A DNA stretch of 43,261 bases, taken from NCBI GenBank assembly GCA_016840085.1, contig JAEOTA010000079.1:1-43261 (forward strand), given 5' to 3'. A program made the position numbers and the translations under genes. Source of the DNA: Promethearchaeota archaeon. Lineage in GTDB: Archaea; Asgardarchaeota; Lokiarchaeia; Sigyniarchaeales; SOKP01. Below are positions 18,735 to 27,043 of the stretch, piece after piece (the first letter of the stretch is position 1; each line of letters starts with the position of its first letter). The notes under the pieces are model-generated. The model saw only the letters and a list, made by a program, of their open reading frames with translations, was not told the origin of the DNA and searched no databases.

Positions 18735-19433
18735 ATGAGTGAAAGTACAAGTCCGGAAAGTTCAGAAGATTCTGATAAGGTAAATATGAAGGTTGTTGCG
18801 TTTGATATGCTTTATGCCGCAGTAAAAGGCTTAAGTGGGTTATTTTTTAAAACCTTCATGGGTTTGAAAATCGAGGGAGAAACAAATATCCCGTTGAGAG
18901 GAAAAGCTATCTTAACTACAGTTACTCCAAATATCATCCGTGATATGCTTATTATTAGTCAAGTAACAGGTCGTAAAATTCATTTTATGCTTGATCCTAA
19001 ATTAATGAAGCATCAAATTGCGGGACCAGTTTTAAAGTCACTTGGAATGATTCGTGGAACGGAGAGTAAAGAAGACACAGAACCTATTGATAAAATTTTT
19101 GAAATATTAAATGAGAAGGGAGATCTTGTTGGTATGACTCCTGAAGCACGCCATGATCGTGAAGTGCAGGTGAAATCGATGGCAGCAATAATAAAGTTTG
19201 CGATTGTTGGAGAAGCTCCAATTATTCCGATAGCCATCTATACTGAGAAAATAAAGATTTTAAACATGTTTAATGGAGATGGCATTAAAGTAAAGGTTGG
19301 TACACCATTAAATGTCGAAAAGCGATTGAATCGAGAGAAATATCGAGCTGAACGCTATGAACTGGCTGAAGATATAATAAATATTATTGACTCTCTTAAA
19401 GAAACACCTGAAATCGAAGAAAGTGAACTATAA
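18735..19433 (+). CDS. PlsC-like acyltransferase-family protein lacking the catalytic His
   Basis: 232 residues with the overall layout of 1-acyl-glycerol-3-phosphate acyltransferases: IEGETNIPLRGKAIL before motif I, a TPEAR motif III equivalent near 136-139, and PIIPIAIY for motif IV. Motif I, normally NHxxxxD, reads TPNIIRD at 64-70, so the Asp is kept but the catalytic His is Pro. The Gly of PEGTR is Ala. It is the last gene of the dehydratase/activase operon (GAGGT ribosome binding site). Archaea normally use ether lipids and rarely carry PlsC relatives. A non-catalytic acyl- or phospholipid-binding role, or an altered reaction, is possible. Confidence 0.72.
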   Translation: MSESTSPESSEDSDKVNMKVVAFDMLYAAVKGLSGLFFKTFMGLKIEGETNIPLRGKAILTTVTPNIIRDMLIISQVTGRKIHFMLDPKLMKHQIAGPVLKSLGMIRGTESKEDTEPIDKIFEILNEKGDLVGMTPEARHDREVQVKSMAAIIKFAIVGEAPIIPIAIYTEKIKILNMFNGDGIKVKVGTPLNVEKRLNREKYRAERYELAEDIINIIDSLKETPEIEESEL

Positions 19434-19492
19434 AAGATAATTTTGGAATCTATTTTTTATTTAATTTTTAAATTTAAAAGAATTCTACCAAT

Positions 19493-20314
19493 TTAATAAA
19501 TTTGTTCCAATAATCCTTGATATTTGTCAATATGTTTCTTTCTATTTTTTTCACTCAATCCATTAATATATTTCATATTCACTCTGTAATCCGAATATCT
19601 TCCTTCTGGGGGTTCTTTCAGCCACTTTTCTTTGGGATTTCTTAATCCAAAATAAAGCAATATTAAAAAAAATAAAATTAAACTAAAAAGGCTGCCTCTT
19701 GGACTCCTTGGGGATAAATTAATTGATAGATATAAATTCAAAATATGAAAAAAAATAATTATAAGGACTACAATTACCGCATAATTTCCAATTTTATACA
19801 TCTTAGTTTGACGGTATCTAGCGTCCCAATATCTACCATGATATCCATCTGTTTTATCACAATATCTATTAATAAATCGAGTGTATTTTTTTCTTCTAAA
19901 CGGATTTTTTCCCCACATTATTCCATCCCCACTCGCTATTGTATCAATTACAAAATGACCACAGTAAATCCCTACAACTGAAATCAGAGAGTAGAGGGGA
20001 TTAAAATTGATAATAATACTAACTATGAAAATAATAATAAAAGGGGAAAAAATGAGAGGAAAATGAGTAAGAGAGTTTAAATGGTGCTGATATTCCATAG
20101 TGAGCTTTAATTTCCCTTTACTTTTAAAGAAATAATATATCACGTCAAAATCGGGAAGTATAGAAAAATAAACTATTGCATTGAAATAATAACTTGGAAC
20201 TATCAGCGATTTAGTCCAAATTATATATATTACATAATAAAAAAGAATACCAAATGCACAATGATGCTCAATTCGACTCATTTCATAATCCTTATAAATA
20301 TCAATCCATTCCAC
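19493..20314 (-). CDS. DUF457/YdjM-like membrane-bound metal-dependent hydrolase
   Basis: 273 residues with about four or five membrane segments. The metal-binding type residues of the YdjM/DUF457 group are present: an early HHCAFG, LPDFDVIYYF, HHLNSLTHFP and GHFVIDTIASGDG. A soluble basic loop with a CDKTDGYHGRYWD segment follows, and the C-terminal 60 residues are polar. The role of the family is not well established; members are annotated as putative membrane hydrolases. It is convergent with the PlsC-like gene. Confidence 0.65.
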   Translation of the reverse strand: MEWIDIYKDYEMSRIEHHCAFGILFYYVIYIIWTKSLIVPSYYFNAIVYFSILPDFDVIYYFFKSKGKLKLTMEYQHHLNSLTHFPLIFSPFIIIFIVSIIINFNPLYSLISVVGIYCGHFVIDTIASGDGIMWGKNPFRRKKYTRFINRYCDKTDGYHGRYWDARYRQTKMYKIGNYAVIVVLIIIFFHILNLYLSINLSPRSPRGSLFSLILFFLILLYFGLRNPKEKWLKEPPEGRYSDYRVNMKYINGLSEKNRKKHIDKYQGLLEQIY

Positions 20315-20542
20315 CAGTCTTGATGAGAACTATTCATACTGAATTAAAAAAATTATTATTATAATGAATAATTCATAACTACTTAAAAAAAAAAAGATTA
20401 AGGTGCAATTATTATATTCTTGTTATTAGACTCGGAAAAAACTCAAAAAATAACTCCTTATAAGTGTTTAGATGAAACAAGAAAGTTCTCGAAAGAAGTT
20501 TTGGCATCTTTAAATTAAAATTTTATTTAATATGTCTAATTC

Positions 20543-21160
20543 TTACTTTTTTTCATTCCAATGTACAAAAATTTGGAATTTAAAAGCTTTTCCCTTGTAT
20601 TCACCTCTATTTATAGCGGAGAATTCAAATCCATTATATTCATGCCAATAAATCGAAGCTTTATTAAATAATGGTTTTTCTACTATAAAAACAACGACAG
20701 GAGTGTCTATGTTTGCTAACGCTTCTTTAAAAATGGCAGTAGCTATTCCCTTACGTTTATATTCTGGTAAAATGCTCACTTGGTCTAAATAAGCAAATTC
20801 TGTATTCTCACTTAGGAGTAATTCTTTTGTTCTTTCATTTTCAAAAGAGAGTTGACCAATTACATCACGAACTTTCATTATGTTATACTTTTTTCTGTGA
20901 ATGCTTGCAAAACCAATAATATTTCCTTCAGTATCACTTGCAATATAAATATCAATATTAGGGTCATCGATAAGTTGTTTATAATATTTAATATCGACTT
21001 CCTTTCGTAAAAAACCTTGTTCTTCTAAGTTTTTTCTTTCTTTTCTTGAGATTTCATCAACATCTCTTATTTCAATTAGATTTTGTTTAAGTGCGTTTTG
21101 AATGCCAGGAGCATCTTCTAAACTAGCAATTCTGACATTAACGTTAAATTTCTGTGGCAT
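20543..21160 (-). CDS. GNAT family N-acetyltransferase
   Basis: 205 residues. The acetyl-CoA binding motif A is clear: LDQVSILPEYKRKGIATAIFKEAL, with the R/QxxGxG/A-type loop KRKGIA. N-terminal residues (VRIASLEDAPGIQNAL) fit the first strand and helix of the fold. It presumably acetylates an amine on a small molecule or protein; the target is unknown. The 228 bp downstream hold no gene. Confidence 0.85.
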   Translation of the reverse strand: MPQKFNVNVRIASLEDAPGIQNALKQNLIEIRDVDEISRKERKNLEEQGFLRKEVDIKYYKQLIDDPNIDIYIASDTEGNIIGFASIHRKKYNIMKVRDVIGQLSFENERTKELLLSENTEFAYLDQVSILPEYKRKGIATAIFKEALANIDTPVVVFIVEKPLFNKASIYWHEYNGFEFSAINRGEYKGKAFKFQIFVHWNEKK

Positions 21161-21444
21161 GATGATATATAATCTCCCAATATATAACTAATAGTTATGG
21201 TCATCTTTGTAATAGAATTATATTTGCTTTTCAAAAAAATCAGATTATTTTATTTTTTAAGAAGCATAGTATATATTAAGAATTATTAAGGGATATTTAT
21301 GATATATTCAACATCAGAAGAGGAATATACATTTAAGGTAACTCTAGTTTTTTGGAAATTCTATGAAATAGGAAAATATTATGAATTGCCAGAATTATGA
21401 AAATTAATAGATAAATTTTAAATATCAAAAAAGACGGGTTAAAT

Positions 21445-22593
21445 GTGGTTGATTATATTAAACTAGAGGGTAATCGTGTTGAAAGAGGTTTCCAACAGGG
21501 AAATTTTTTGAAAGATAAAATTCATAGCATGTTTGATATTGTTTTTCACTCAGAAATGTTTTCTGAAGTAACCTCTAAATTTATTCCTCTCTCCATAATT
21601 AAGCTTGGATTGGGTGTTATGGGTAAAAAGAATTTGAAAAAGGCTTTGCAAGAGCATCTACCAAATCAGTTTAACAGGATGAAAGCATTGTGTAAGGGAG
21701 CGGGGATGAAAGAACTAATAATTTATGGAGCTCATTTTTTAGAAGTTATGTCAGGAGACCCCAAATCTATGTATAAGAACCCTCCAGTGCCAGCATGTTC
21801 AATGATATTTGCCCTCCCAGAAGCTACTTTAGATAAGACGATGATATTTGGACGAAACTATGATTTTCCTAATGTTCTCCAACCATTCCAAGTAGTTCGC
21901 AAAGAAATACCTGACGATGGTTATAAAAATCTGAATTTCACTCAATATCCTCTTATAGGCTGTCATATGGGAATTAATGAAAAAGGTTTAGCAATTGGTT
22001 ATAATTATGGTCGCTCTTGGAAAAAAAAGCCGCTTGATTTTAGGTTAAAAGGTGTTCCTGGTACCTTTATAGTACAAAACGTTTTAGAAACATGTGCGAA
22101 TACCCAAGAAGCTGTTGATTTTATTACTAAATTCAGTGCGCGCTCAAATGGATGCCATTATGGACTCATAGATGTTTCTGGAGATTTATGTGTAGTTGAA
22201 ACTACAAGCACTCGCTATGCAATTCGCAACCCTGTCGATGGGATTTTAGCACACACTAACCATTATCAGACAGAAATTCTTAAAGATGCGAATCTACCTG
22301 ATTATGTTCGATTCAAAATGGATGACATGGATATAAGTCCTATTGAATCTCCGATAAGACGTTATAAGAGAGAAATTGAGTTATTAAAAAAATATCGTGG
22401 CAAAATTTCTATGGATATAATTAAAAGCATTTTAAGTGATCATGATAATAGAGACCCTGATGATTTCACAGTCTGTACTCATGGACCCTCTGCGGGAACC
22501 TTGGGATCAATAATTGTTCTCCCAACTAAAAAGGAATTCTGGGTTACTGATAATCATCCATGTAGTTCTGAATATGAGAAATTTAAATTATAA
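21445..22593 (+). CDS. C45-family Ntn hydrolase (acyl-CoA:6-aminopenicillanate acyltransferase-like)
   Basis: 382 residues from a GTG start; an overlapping ATG at 21443 is out of frame. Family features are a region of about 117 residues before the self-cleavage site, nucleophile Cys118 in PACSMIF, GRNYDFP, the GxNEKGLAIGYN segment and the C-terminal THGPSAGTLGS. In C45 enzymes the chain cleaves itself before the Cys, which then acts as the N-terminal nucleophile to hydrolyse or transfer acyl amides. The likely substrate is an N-acyl amino acid, a peptide or another linear amide. The unusually hydrophobic segment IPLSIIKLGLGVM at 47-59 may contact membranes. Confidence 0.85.
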   Translation: MVDYIKLEGNRVERGFQQGNFLKDKIHSMFDIVFHSEMFSEVTSKFIPLSIIKLGLGVMGKKNLKKALQEHLPNQFNRMKALCKGAGMKELIIYGAHFLEVMSGDPKSMYKNPPVPACSMIFALPEATLDKTMIFGRNYDFPNVLQPFQVVRKEIPDDGYKNLNFTQYPLIGCHMGINEKGLAIGYNYGRSWKKKPLDFRLKGVPGTFIVQNVLETCANTQEAVDFITKFSARSNGCHYGLIDVSGDLCVVETTSTRYAIRNPVDGILAHTNHYQTEILKDANLPDYVRFKMDDMDISPIESPIRRYKREIELLKKYRGKISMDIIKSILSDHDNRDPDDFTVCTHGPSAGTLGSIIVLPTKKEFWVTDNHPCSSEYEKFKL

Positions 22594-22808
22594 TAAAAAA
22601 AGCATAAAAATAATAATACTTTAATATCTCGTTCTTGTTGCTAAAAATTTTATCTAAATATGTTTTTTTATTGAATTAAGTTCTAATATTTAACAGTTAA
22701 TAATAATCGAAGAAACTGATAATAGAAAAACCGATAACTATTAAATATTCACATATTAAATAATTATAAAGTAGTATTTTTTATGTACTCTCAGTGAGGT
22801 TTATGTTA

Positions 22809-23549
22809 ATGGTTGAATTGGACTTTTTAACTCAATTATCAGGAATTTTTGGATTTGTTTCCGTTAGCTTGGCATGGTTATATGGAGGAATTGCTCTATA
22901 TAAAGCAATAAAATTTAAGGAAAAGATGCTTTATTTTTTCTTCCTTGCTGTAATATTTACTATCTCACCTTGGTATCCAAGTGGTTTAGGTTATATGTAT
23001 TGGTTATTTACTCGCGGTGAAATAATTTATCCTGTTTATGTCTTATTAGGTACCATTGGTGTGCCTATTGCTTTATATTCTTGGTTACAAATATATATGC
23101 CCGCTTTGCATCCTAAACAGAAGAAACTTGTTACAATAATTACAATAGCTATTTCAATAGCATTTTACATATATATATTTGTTTTCCTCTTTGCTTTAGG
23201 TGATCCAGTAAAAGATTTAATAGGTATTCAAAGAAACCCAATCGACATTGATTATAAAGGTTTTGTGTTGGTTTTTCTTGCATTTTCTCTAATAATAAGT
23301 ACAGTTACTGGCAATGATTTTTCTATTACTTCACTAAAAGTAAAAGATAACCCGGAAATTAAATGGAAAGGTAGGTTTTTAATACTGTCATTTAATTTAT
23401 TTGCTATTGGTGCTATAGGAGATGGATTTTTACCGTTGAATCCTATTACTTTGGTTATTTTCAGAACCTTTATGATGTTTTCAAGTTTGTTCTATTATAT
23501 CGGTTTTATCATGCCCAAATGGATGAAAAAAATGCTTGGTTTAGAATAA
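22809..23549 (+). CDS. Multi-pass membrane protein, probably seven segments, unknown function
   Basis: About 246 residues and seven predicted hydrophobic segments, beginning LTQLSGIFGFVSVSLAWLYGG. The frame is open from a GTG at 22794, but a GAGGT ribosome binding site at 22796-22800 favours the ATG at 22809 (MVELDFL) over those at 22794 and 22803. Tryptophan- and tyrosine-rich turns (SPWYPSGLGYMYWLF) stand out. The layout recalls 7TM sensory-domain-type proteins, and another such protein is encoded at 25716. No family assigned. Confidence 0.7.
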   Translation: MVELDFLTQLSGIFGFVSVSLAWLYGGIALYKAIKFKEKMLYFFFLAVIFTISPWYPSGLGYMYWLFTRGEIIYPVYVLLGTIGVPIALYSWLQIYMPALHPKQKKLVTIITIAISIAFYIYIFVFLFALGDPVKDLIGIQRNPIDIDYKGFVLVFLAFSLIISTVTGNDFSITSLKVKDNPEIKWKGRFLILSFNLFAIGAIGDGFLPLNPITLVIFRTFMMFSSLFYYIGFIMPKWMKKMLGLE

Positions 23550-23565
23550 TTAACATTTTCTTTTT

Positions 23566-24492
23566 TTATTTATAATTTATAATAAGAACTGCTACTAAAA
23601 CAATAACACCGCCTATGATATTCCATAGAACAATAGTTTCAGTTCTCTGAAGTAAAAACGAAAAAAACAGTGTAAGAAAAGGTTCAATATATAAAAATGA
23701 AGCTGCTTTAGAGGATTTTAAATTTTTTTGTGAGTTCTGCCATACATAATAACCTAAGACATAACATCCTAAACCTAAATATAAAGCAGATAAAAATAAT
23801 GCGATATTTAAGAAATTAATAAAGAATACTACAAGTTCTCCATTAATTAACACAAAAATAGTTAATTCAATAAAACCTAGATATGAAATGTACTTATTTA
23901 ATACGTTGCTTGAACGATTTTTGGTTAATTTTTTTGTTATTGTTGAATAAATTGCCCATAAAAAAGGGGTTAAAAGAGCAAGTAAATAGCCAAGAAAATT
24001 GGGAGATGTAGGAGTTAAAGTTTCCAAATTACCGCCTGTCACTAAAAGAAAACCACCTAATGTTGCAATAACAAATCCTATCACCTTTAGGATATTTAAT
24101 TTTTCATTAAAAAGGAACAATGCTAAGATAGTTATTGCTACAGGAGCTAATAAGCATACAAACAAAGCAGGAAGCGATGGACCAATTATTTCAATAGCAG
24201 TATATTGAGCAAGAAAAAAAATTGATACTCCTGTAAAACTTGCAAGTACGAGCAATATCCATTCATTTCTCGAGAATTTTATTTTTTCGCTACTATTATT
24301 ATACTCCTTCAATTTTTTCTTTCTACTTAATTTTACATAAATATCAATGATTAAAAATGATGCAGATGCGATAATAAATCGATATAACGCAAGTGATAAG
24401 GGTGGAATAAATTGGACAGCAATATCTACCAAAACGAATGAAAAACTCCAAATTATAATCATAATAACTAATTCTAAATAGATTATTAACAT
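23566..24492 (-). CDS. DMT-superfamily (EamA) transporter
   Basis: 308 residues with ten predicted membrane segments in two five-helix EamA repeats. The first starts at the N-terminus (VDIAVQFIPPLSLALYRFIIA) and the second near residue 167 (NFLGYLLALLTPFLWAIYSTI). Typical family phrases are ALYRF, TLGGFLLVTGG and a late glycine-rich ending. Likely a metabolite or drug exporter in the cytoplasmic membrane. It is convergent with the membrane protein upstream in the window (16 bp between stops). Confidence 0.87.
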   Translation of the reverse strand: MLIIYLELVIMIIIWSFSFVLVDIAVQFIPPLSLALYRFIIASASFLIIDIYVKLSRKKKLKEYNNSSEKIKFSRNEWILLVLASFTGVSIFFLAQYTAIEIIGPSLPALFVCLLAPVAITILALFLFNEKLNILKVIGFVIATLGGFLLVTGGNLETLTPTSPNFLGYLLALLTPFLWAIYSTITKKLTKNRSSNVLNKYISYLGFIELTIFVLINGELVVFFINFLNIALFLSALYLGLGCYVLGYYVWQNSQKNLKSSKAASFLYIEPFLTLFFSFLLQRTETIVLWNIIGGVIVLVAVLIINYK

Positions 24493-24585
24493 AGTATCAA
24501 TTTAAATTTAAGTCAATATTGCATTAAAAAATCCCACTAAAATTATTTATTAATAATAATAAATTAAGAACAGTAATAACTATTT

Positions 24586-25188
24586 TTGGAAAGATATAGC
24601 TTGAAGAAAATAAGCTATAGTTTAAGGATTGGAATTGTTGGCGGTAAAGATACAAAGAAAGAGATTTTTTTAGATAATGTCAAAGAAATTGCTATTGATT
24701 CAAAATCTTTTGAAGAATACTTTGAATTTTTCTTAGTTTTCAAGCAAATTCCAATTAAGATGAAGATATTTTTAGTAGCAAATATAGATCAATTAATTTA
24801 TAATTATAATAAAATTGAGAACCTTGATGTGTTAATTCTTGCTATGAATTTAAATGATTCAAACTCAGTTCATGATTATAGTGAAGAATCAATGAAAGAA
24901 TTTAATGAAGTTTATTCATTTCAAGGTTTATCCGTTCTTGTGGGCATGGATATTTCTCAAATATTCAAGATCCCCCCACTTAATAGTTTAAGGATTAGTA
25001 GATATAATTTAAAAAAAAAAACAAAAGAACTTGATCTAATTTATTGCTTTGAAATCTATAATAAAGCTGAAGATATAACTGAGATTTACAATAAAATTCT
25101 TGATGATTTTATTTTTAGATTCCAATATTCAAATCCCGAATTGTATGAACAAGCACAAAAATATGGAATAGAACTATTAAAAGAATAA
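24586..25188 (+). CDS. Degenerate small-GTPase-like protein (tentative)
   Basis: 200 residues, starting at TTG with no ATG nearby (a second TTG five codons in is possible). The order of elements resembles a Ras-type G domain: strand-loop SLRIGIVGGKDTKKE where the P-loop would be, a KIFLVAN strand, LDVLILAMNLNDSNSVHDY like the strand and helix after switch II, then GLSVLVGMDI where the N/TKxD strand is expected. The key GxxxxGK[S/T] and NKxD residues are not intact, so GTP binding is doubtful. Asgard genomes carry many Ras-superfamily relatives, including degenerate ones. Unknown lineage-specific protein is the alternative. Confidence 0.5.
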   Translation: MERYSLKKISYSLRIGIVGGKDTKKEIFLDNVKEIAIDSKSFEEYFEFFLVFKQIPIKMKIFLVANIDQLIYNYNKIENLDVLILAMNLNDSNSVHDYSEESMKEFNEVYSFQGLSVLVGMDISQIFKIPPLNSLRISRYNLKKKTKELDLIYCFEIYNKAEDITEIYNKILDDFIFRFQYSNPELYEQAQKYGIELLKE

Positions 25189-25336
25189 ACAAACTTAAAT
25201 TTGTATCTATTTTTTTTTAAAGTATTTGAAGGGATAATTTGCTAGAAATTCATGTAAAAGAGAAAAGTTATAAAAACAATATAATACAATTTAAACTATA
25301 AGTAGTACTTTAACGAAGTAGGTGTTGAAATTTAAG

Positions 25337-25531
25337 ATGGAAGAAAAACCAGATGAGATACTAACTATTGAAAAAATTGAAGGGCGTCGGAAGTGCCCCT
25401 CTTGTGGAGAGGAGAATAAGAATATGATACATGAATCTGTTGATAAAACAAGAATCATAAATGATTACCCTCGTGTTTATGGTAATAAATATAGATGCGG
25501 TCAGTGTGGTACTGAGTGGCGGGAAAAGTAA
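25337..25531 (+). CDS. Small zinc-ribbon protein
   Basis: About 64 residues from the ATG at 25337; the frame also opens at a GTG 15 bases earlier, which I consider less likely. Two CxxC knuckles, KCPSCGEEN and RCGQCGTEW, are about 33 residues apart and form a classic zinc ribbon, with a basic linker containing VYGNKYRC. It looks like a stand-alone nucleic-acid or protein-binding ribbon such as those in transcription-factor-S-like proteins, but lacks the DE acidic hairpin of TFS. Function unknown. It is flanked by gene-free stretches of 133-184 bp. Confidence 0.72.
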   Translation: MEEKPDEILTIEKIEGRRKCPSCGEENKNMIHESVDKTRIINDYPRVYGNKYRCGQCGTEWREK

Positions 25532-25715
25532 TTGTATAATCTCTAATTCCATTTTGCGATTTTATAGCTGTAATAAGAGATAGAATGAAATTTTAGTTTC
25601 ATGAAGAGAAATTAAAAATAACCTTTAAACAACAAAATAATAAATATAAAATGATAAATTGTTACATTAACAAAATATTATTTAAAATTAAATTATGATT
25701 TAATGTGTAGTTAAT

Positions 25716-26435
25716 ATGACTCTATATCAAATGACAATAACCAGAGCATTAACAGTATATGTGGTTCAAGGGCTTGTATGCGTTTTTTTTATATTTTTAG
25801 CATACAAAATTCTAAAAAGAGACAGGAAAAGATTAAACATAATCTTCTCAGGATTCTATTTATCTGCAGCATTTGGATTATTTGTGAATTTTATTTACGC
25901 CCCACTCGATAACGTAAATGTTATTTTATTTTTAAACTATATAACAAATTTTGGGATTTTCTATTCAACAATTTTCCTTGTAGTTTTTAACGTAATACTC
26001 TTAAAATCAGAAAAAGTCATTACACCCCTCAAACAATTAGCAATTTTCATAGTGTATGGTATTGCTATGTTTTGTATGATCTTTTTTGTCTATGTTGAAG
26101 GATGGGGTGTAGAGATTGATCCAGAAAGTTGGAGTCCGCATTGGATGCTTCCTTTCTTCCTCTACCTGTTAATTATTGAATCTATCGCTACTGGCTTCTT
26201 TTTCTACTTTTCATTCTTGATATTTAAAAAATTTGAAGATGAGCAATTAAAAAAAAAGTGGAAATTTTTTATATTCGGAGCTGTTGCCCTAATAACCTTT
26301 ATGTATGGGATTTTTGTATCGAATTTTTTGAATGATCCAACATTTAGATTAATAATGGGAGCAATAGGTTTAATTTTAGCTATTGCTGGGGGATATTTAA
26401 TGTATATCGGTGTAGGACGCCAATTAGAGAAATAA
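25716..26435 (+). CDS. Seven-segment membrane protein of unknown function
   Basis: 239 residues with seven predicted transmembrane segments, starting TVYVVQGLVCVFFIFLAY and ending LIMGAIGLILAIAGGYLMY. Short charged inner loops (KILKRDRKRLN, KKFEDEQLKKKW) give a positive-inside pattern. The arrangement is like archaeal 7TM sensor modules (histidine-kinase 7TM type) but no signalling domain is attached. It is probably related in design to the membrane protein ending at 23549. Confidence 0.7.
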   Translation: MTLYQMTITRALTVYVVQGLVCVFFIFLAYKILKRDRKRLNIIFSGFYLSAAFGLFVNFIYAPLDNVNVILFLNYITNFGIFYSTIFLVVFNVILLKSEKVITPLKQLAIFIVYGIAMFCMIFFVYVEGWGVEIDPESWSPHWMLPFFLYLLIIESIATGFFFYFSFLIFKKFEDEQLKKKWKFFIFGAVALITFMYGIFVSNFLNDPTFRLIMGAIGLILAIAGGYLMYIGVGRQLEK

Positions 26436-26593
26436 ATTCTAATTTTTTTTATTTTTTATTAACTTCAATCATATTAAATTTTATTTTGTCTAATTAACAT
26501 TATTATATATAATTAGATTCAAAATTAGCATTAAAACTAGAAGTTTCTAAGAGAATAATTTCCCTTCTTAACTCTTAAAATTGTGTTAAATGT

Positions 26594-26941
26594 ATGATGG
26601 AAGAATTAGTTCGTGTGAGAGGAATTGGCCTTACTGCAGCAGAACGATTAGTAAATGCAGGTATTAAGTCCATAGAAGAAATTGCTAAATCTAAGCCTGA
26701 AGAATTAGCTTGGATTAAGGGTATAGGTATGATATCTGCGGGTCAAATTATTCAAAATGCTAATGAATTACTTAATTTAGAGAAAGGTATACAAAAAGTA
26801 TTAAATTCGATTAAAGAAAATTTTGCTAAAAGTTGCCCTAAATGTGGAGGGGACATGAAAGAAAAACTTATTATTTTAGGACCAGAAAGGAGATTACGAG
26901 CAAACCAATGTGCATTATGTAAATTTTATATGCCAATATAA
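26594..26941 (+). CDS. Helix-hairpin-helix plus zinc-ribbon protein
   Basis: 115 residues in two parts. Residues 1-60 hold two helix-hairpin-helix motifs (VRGIGLTAAERLVNAGI and IKGIGMISAGQIIQNA), as in non-sequence-specific DNA-binding domains of repair and RNA polymerase proteins. Residues 80-115 hold a zinc ribbon with CPKCGG and CALCKF knuckles. ATG start, with a second ATG directly after it. Probably a DNA-associated accessory protein; no orthologue with known function comes to mind. It stands alone between gene-free stretches. Confidence 0.75.
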   Translation: MMEELVRVRGIGLTAAERLVNAGIKSIEEIAKSKPEELAWIKGIGMISAGQIIQNANELLNLEKGIQKVLNSIKENFAKSCPKCGGDMKEKLIILGPERRLRANQCALCKFYMPI

Positions 26942-27043
26942 ACATTATTATTGTAGATTAATCTAAATAAAACTTTTTTTATATACATACAAAAAAAATC
27001 CTGATAATTATATAACTTAAAGAACAAAATAAATTGATGTATC

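Noticed and set aside
21299..21400. 33-codon frame with YTFKVTLVFWKF, faintly like the start of plasmid pRiA4b ORF-3-type proteins
   Set aside because: Too short, no support on either side, and the resemblance covers only about ten residues; possibly a decayed fragment but not callable.
23551..23580. T-rich stretches after many genes considered as transcription terminators
   Set aside because: Archaeal T-run termination is plausible, but in DNA this A/T-rich T-runs occur everywhere, so individual calls would not be supported.
25361..25552. Minus-strand frame across the zinc-ribbon gene
   Set aside because: The plus-strand product has two clean CxxC knuckles; the minus-strand product has no recognisable feature.
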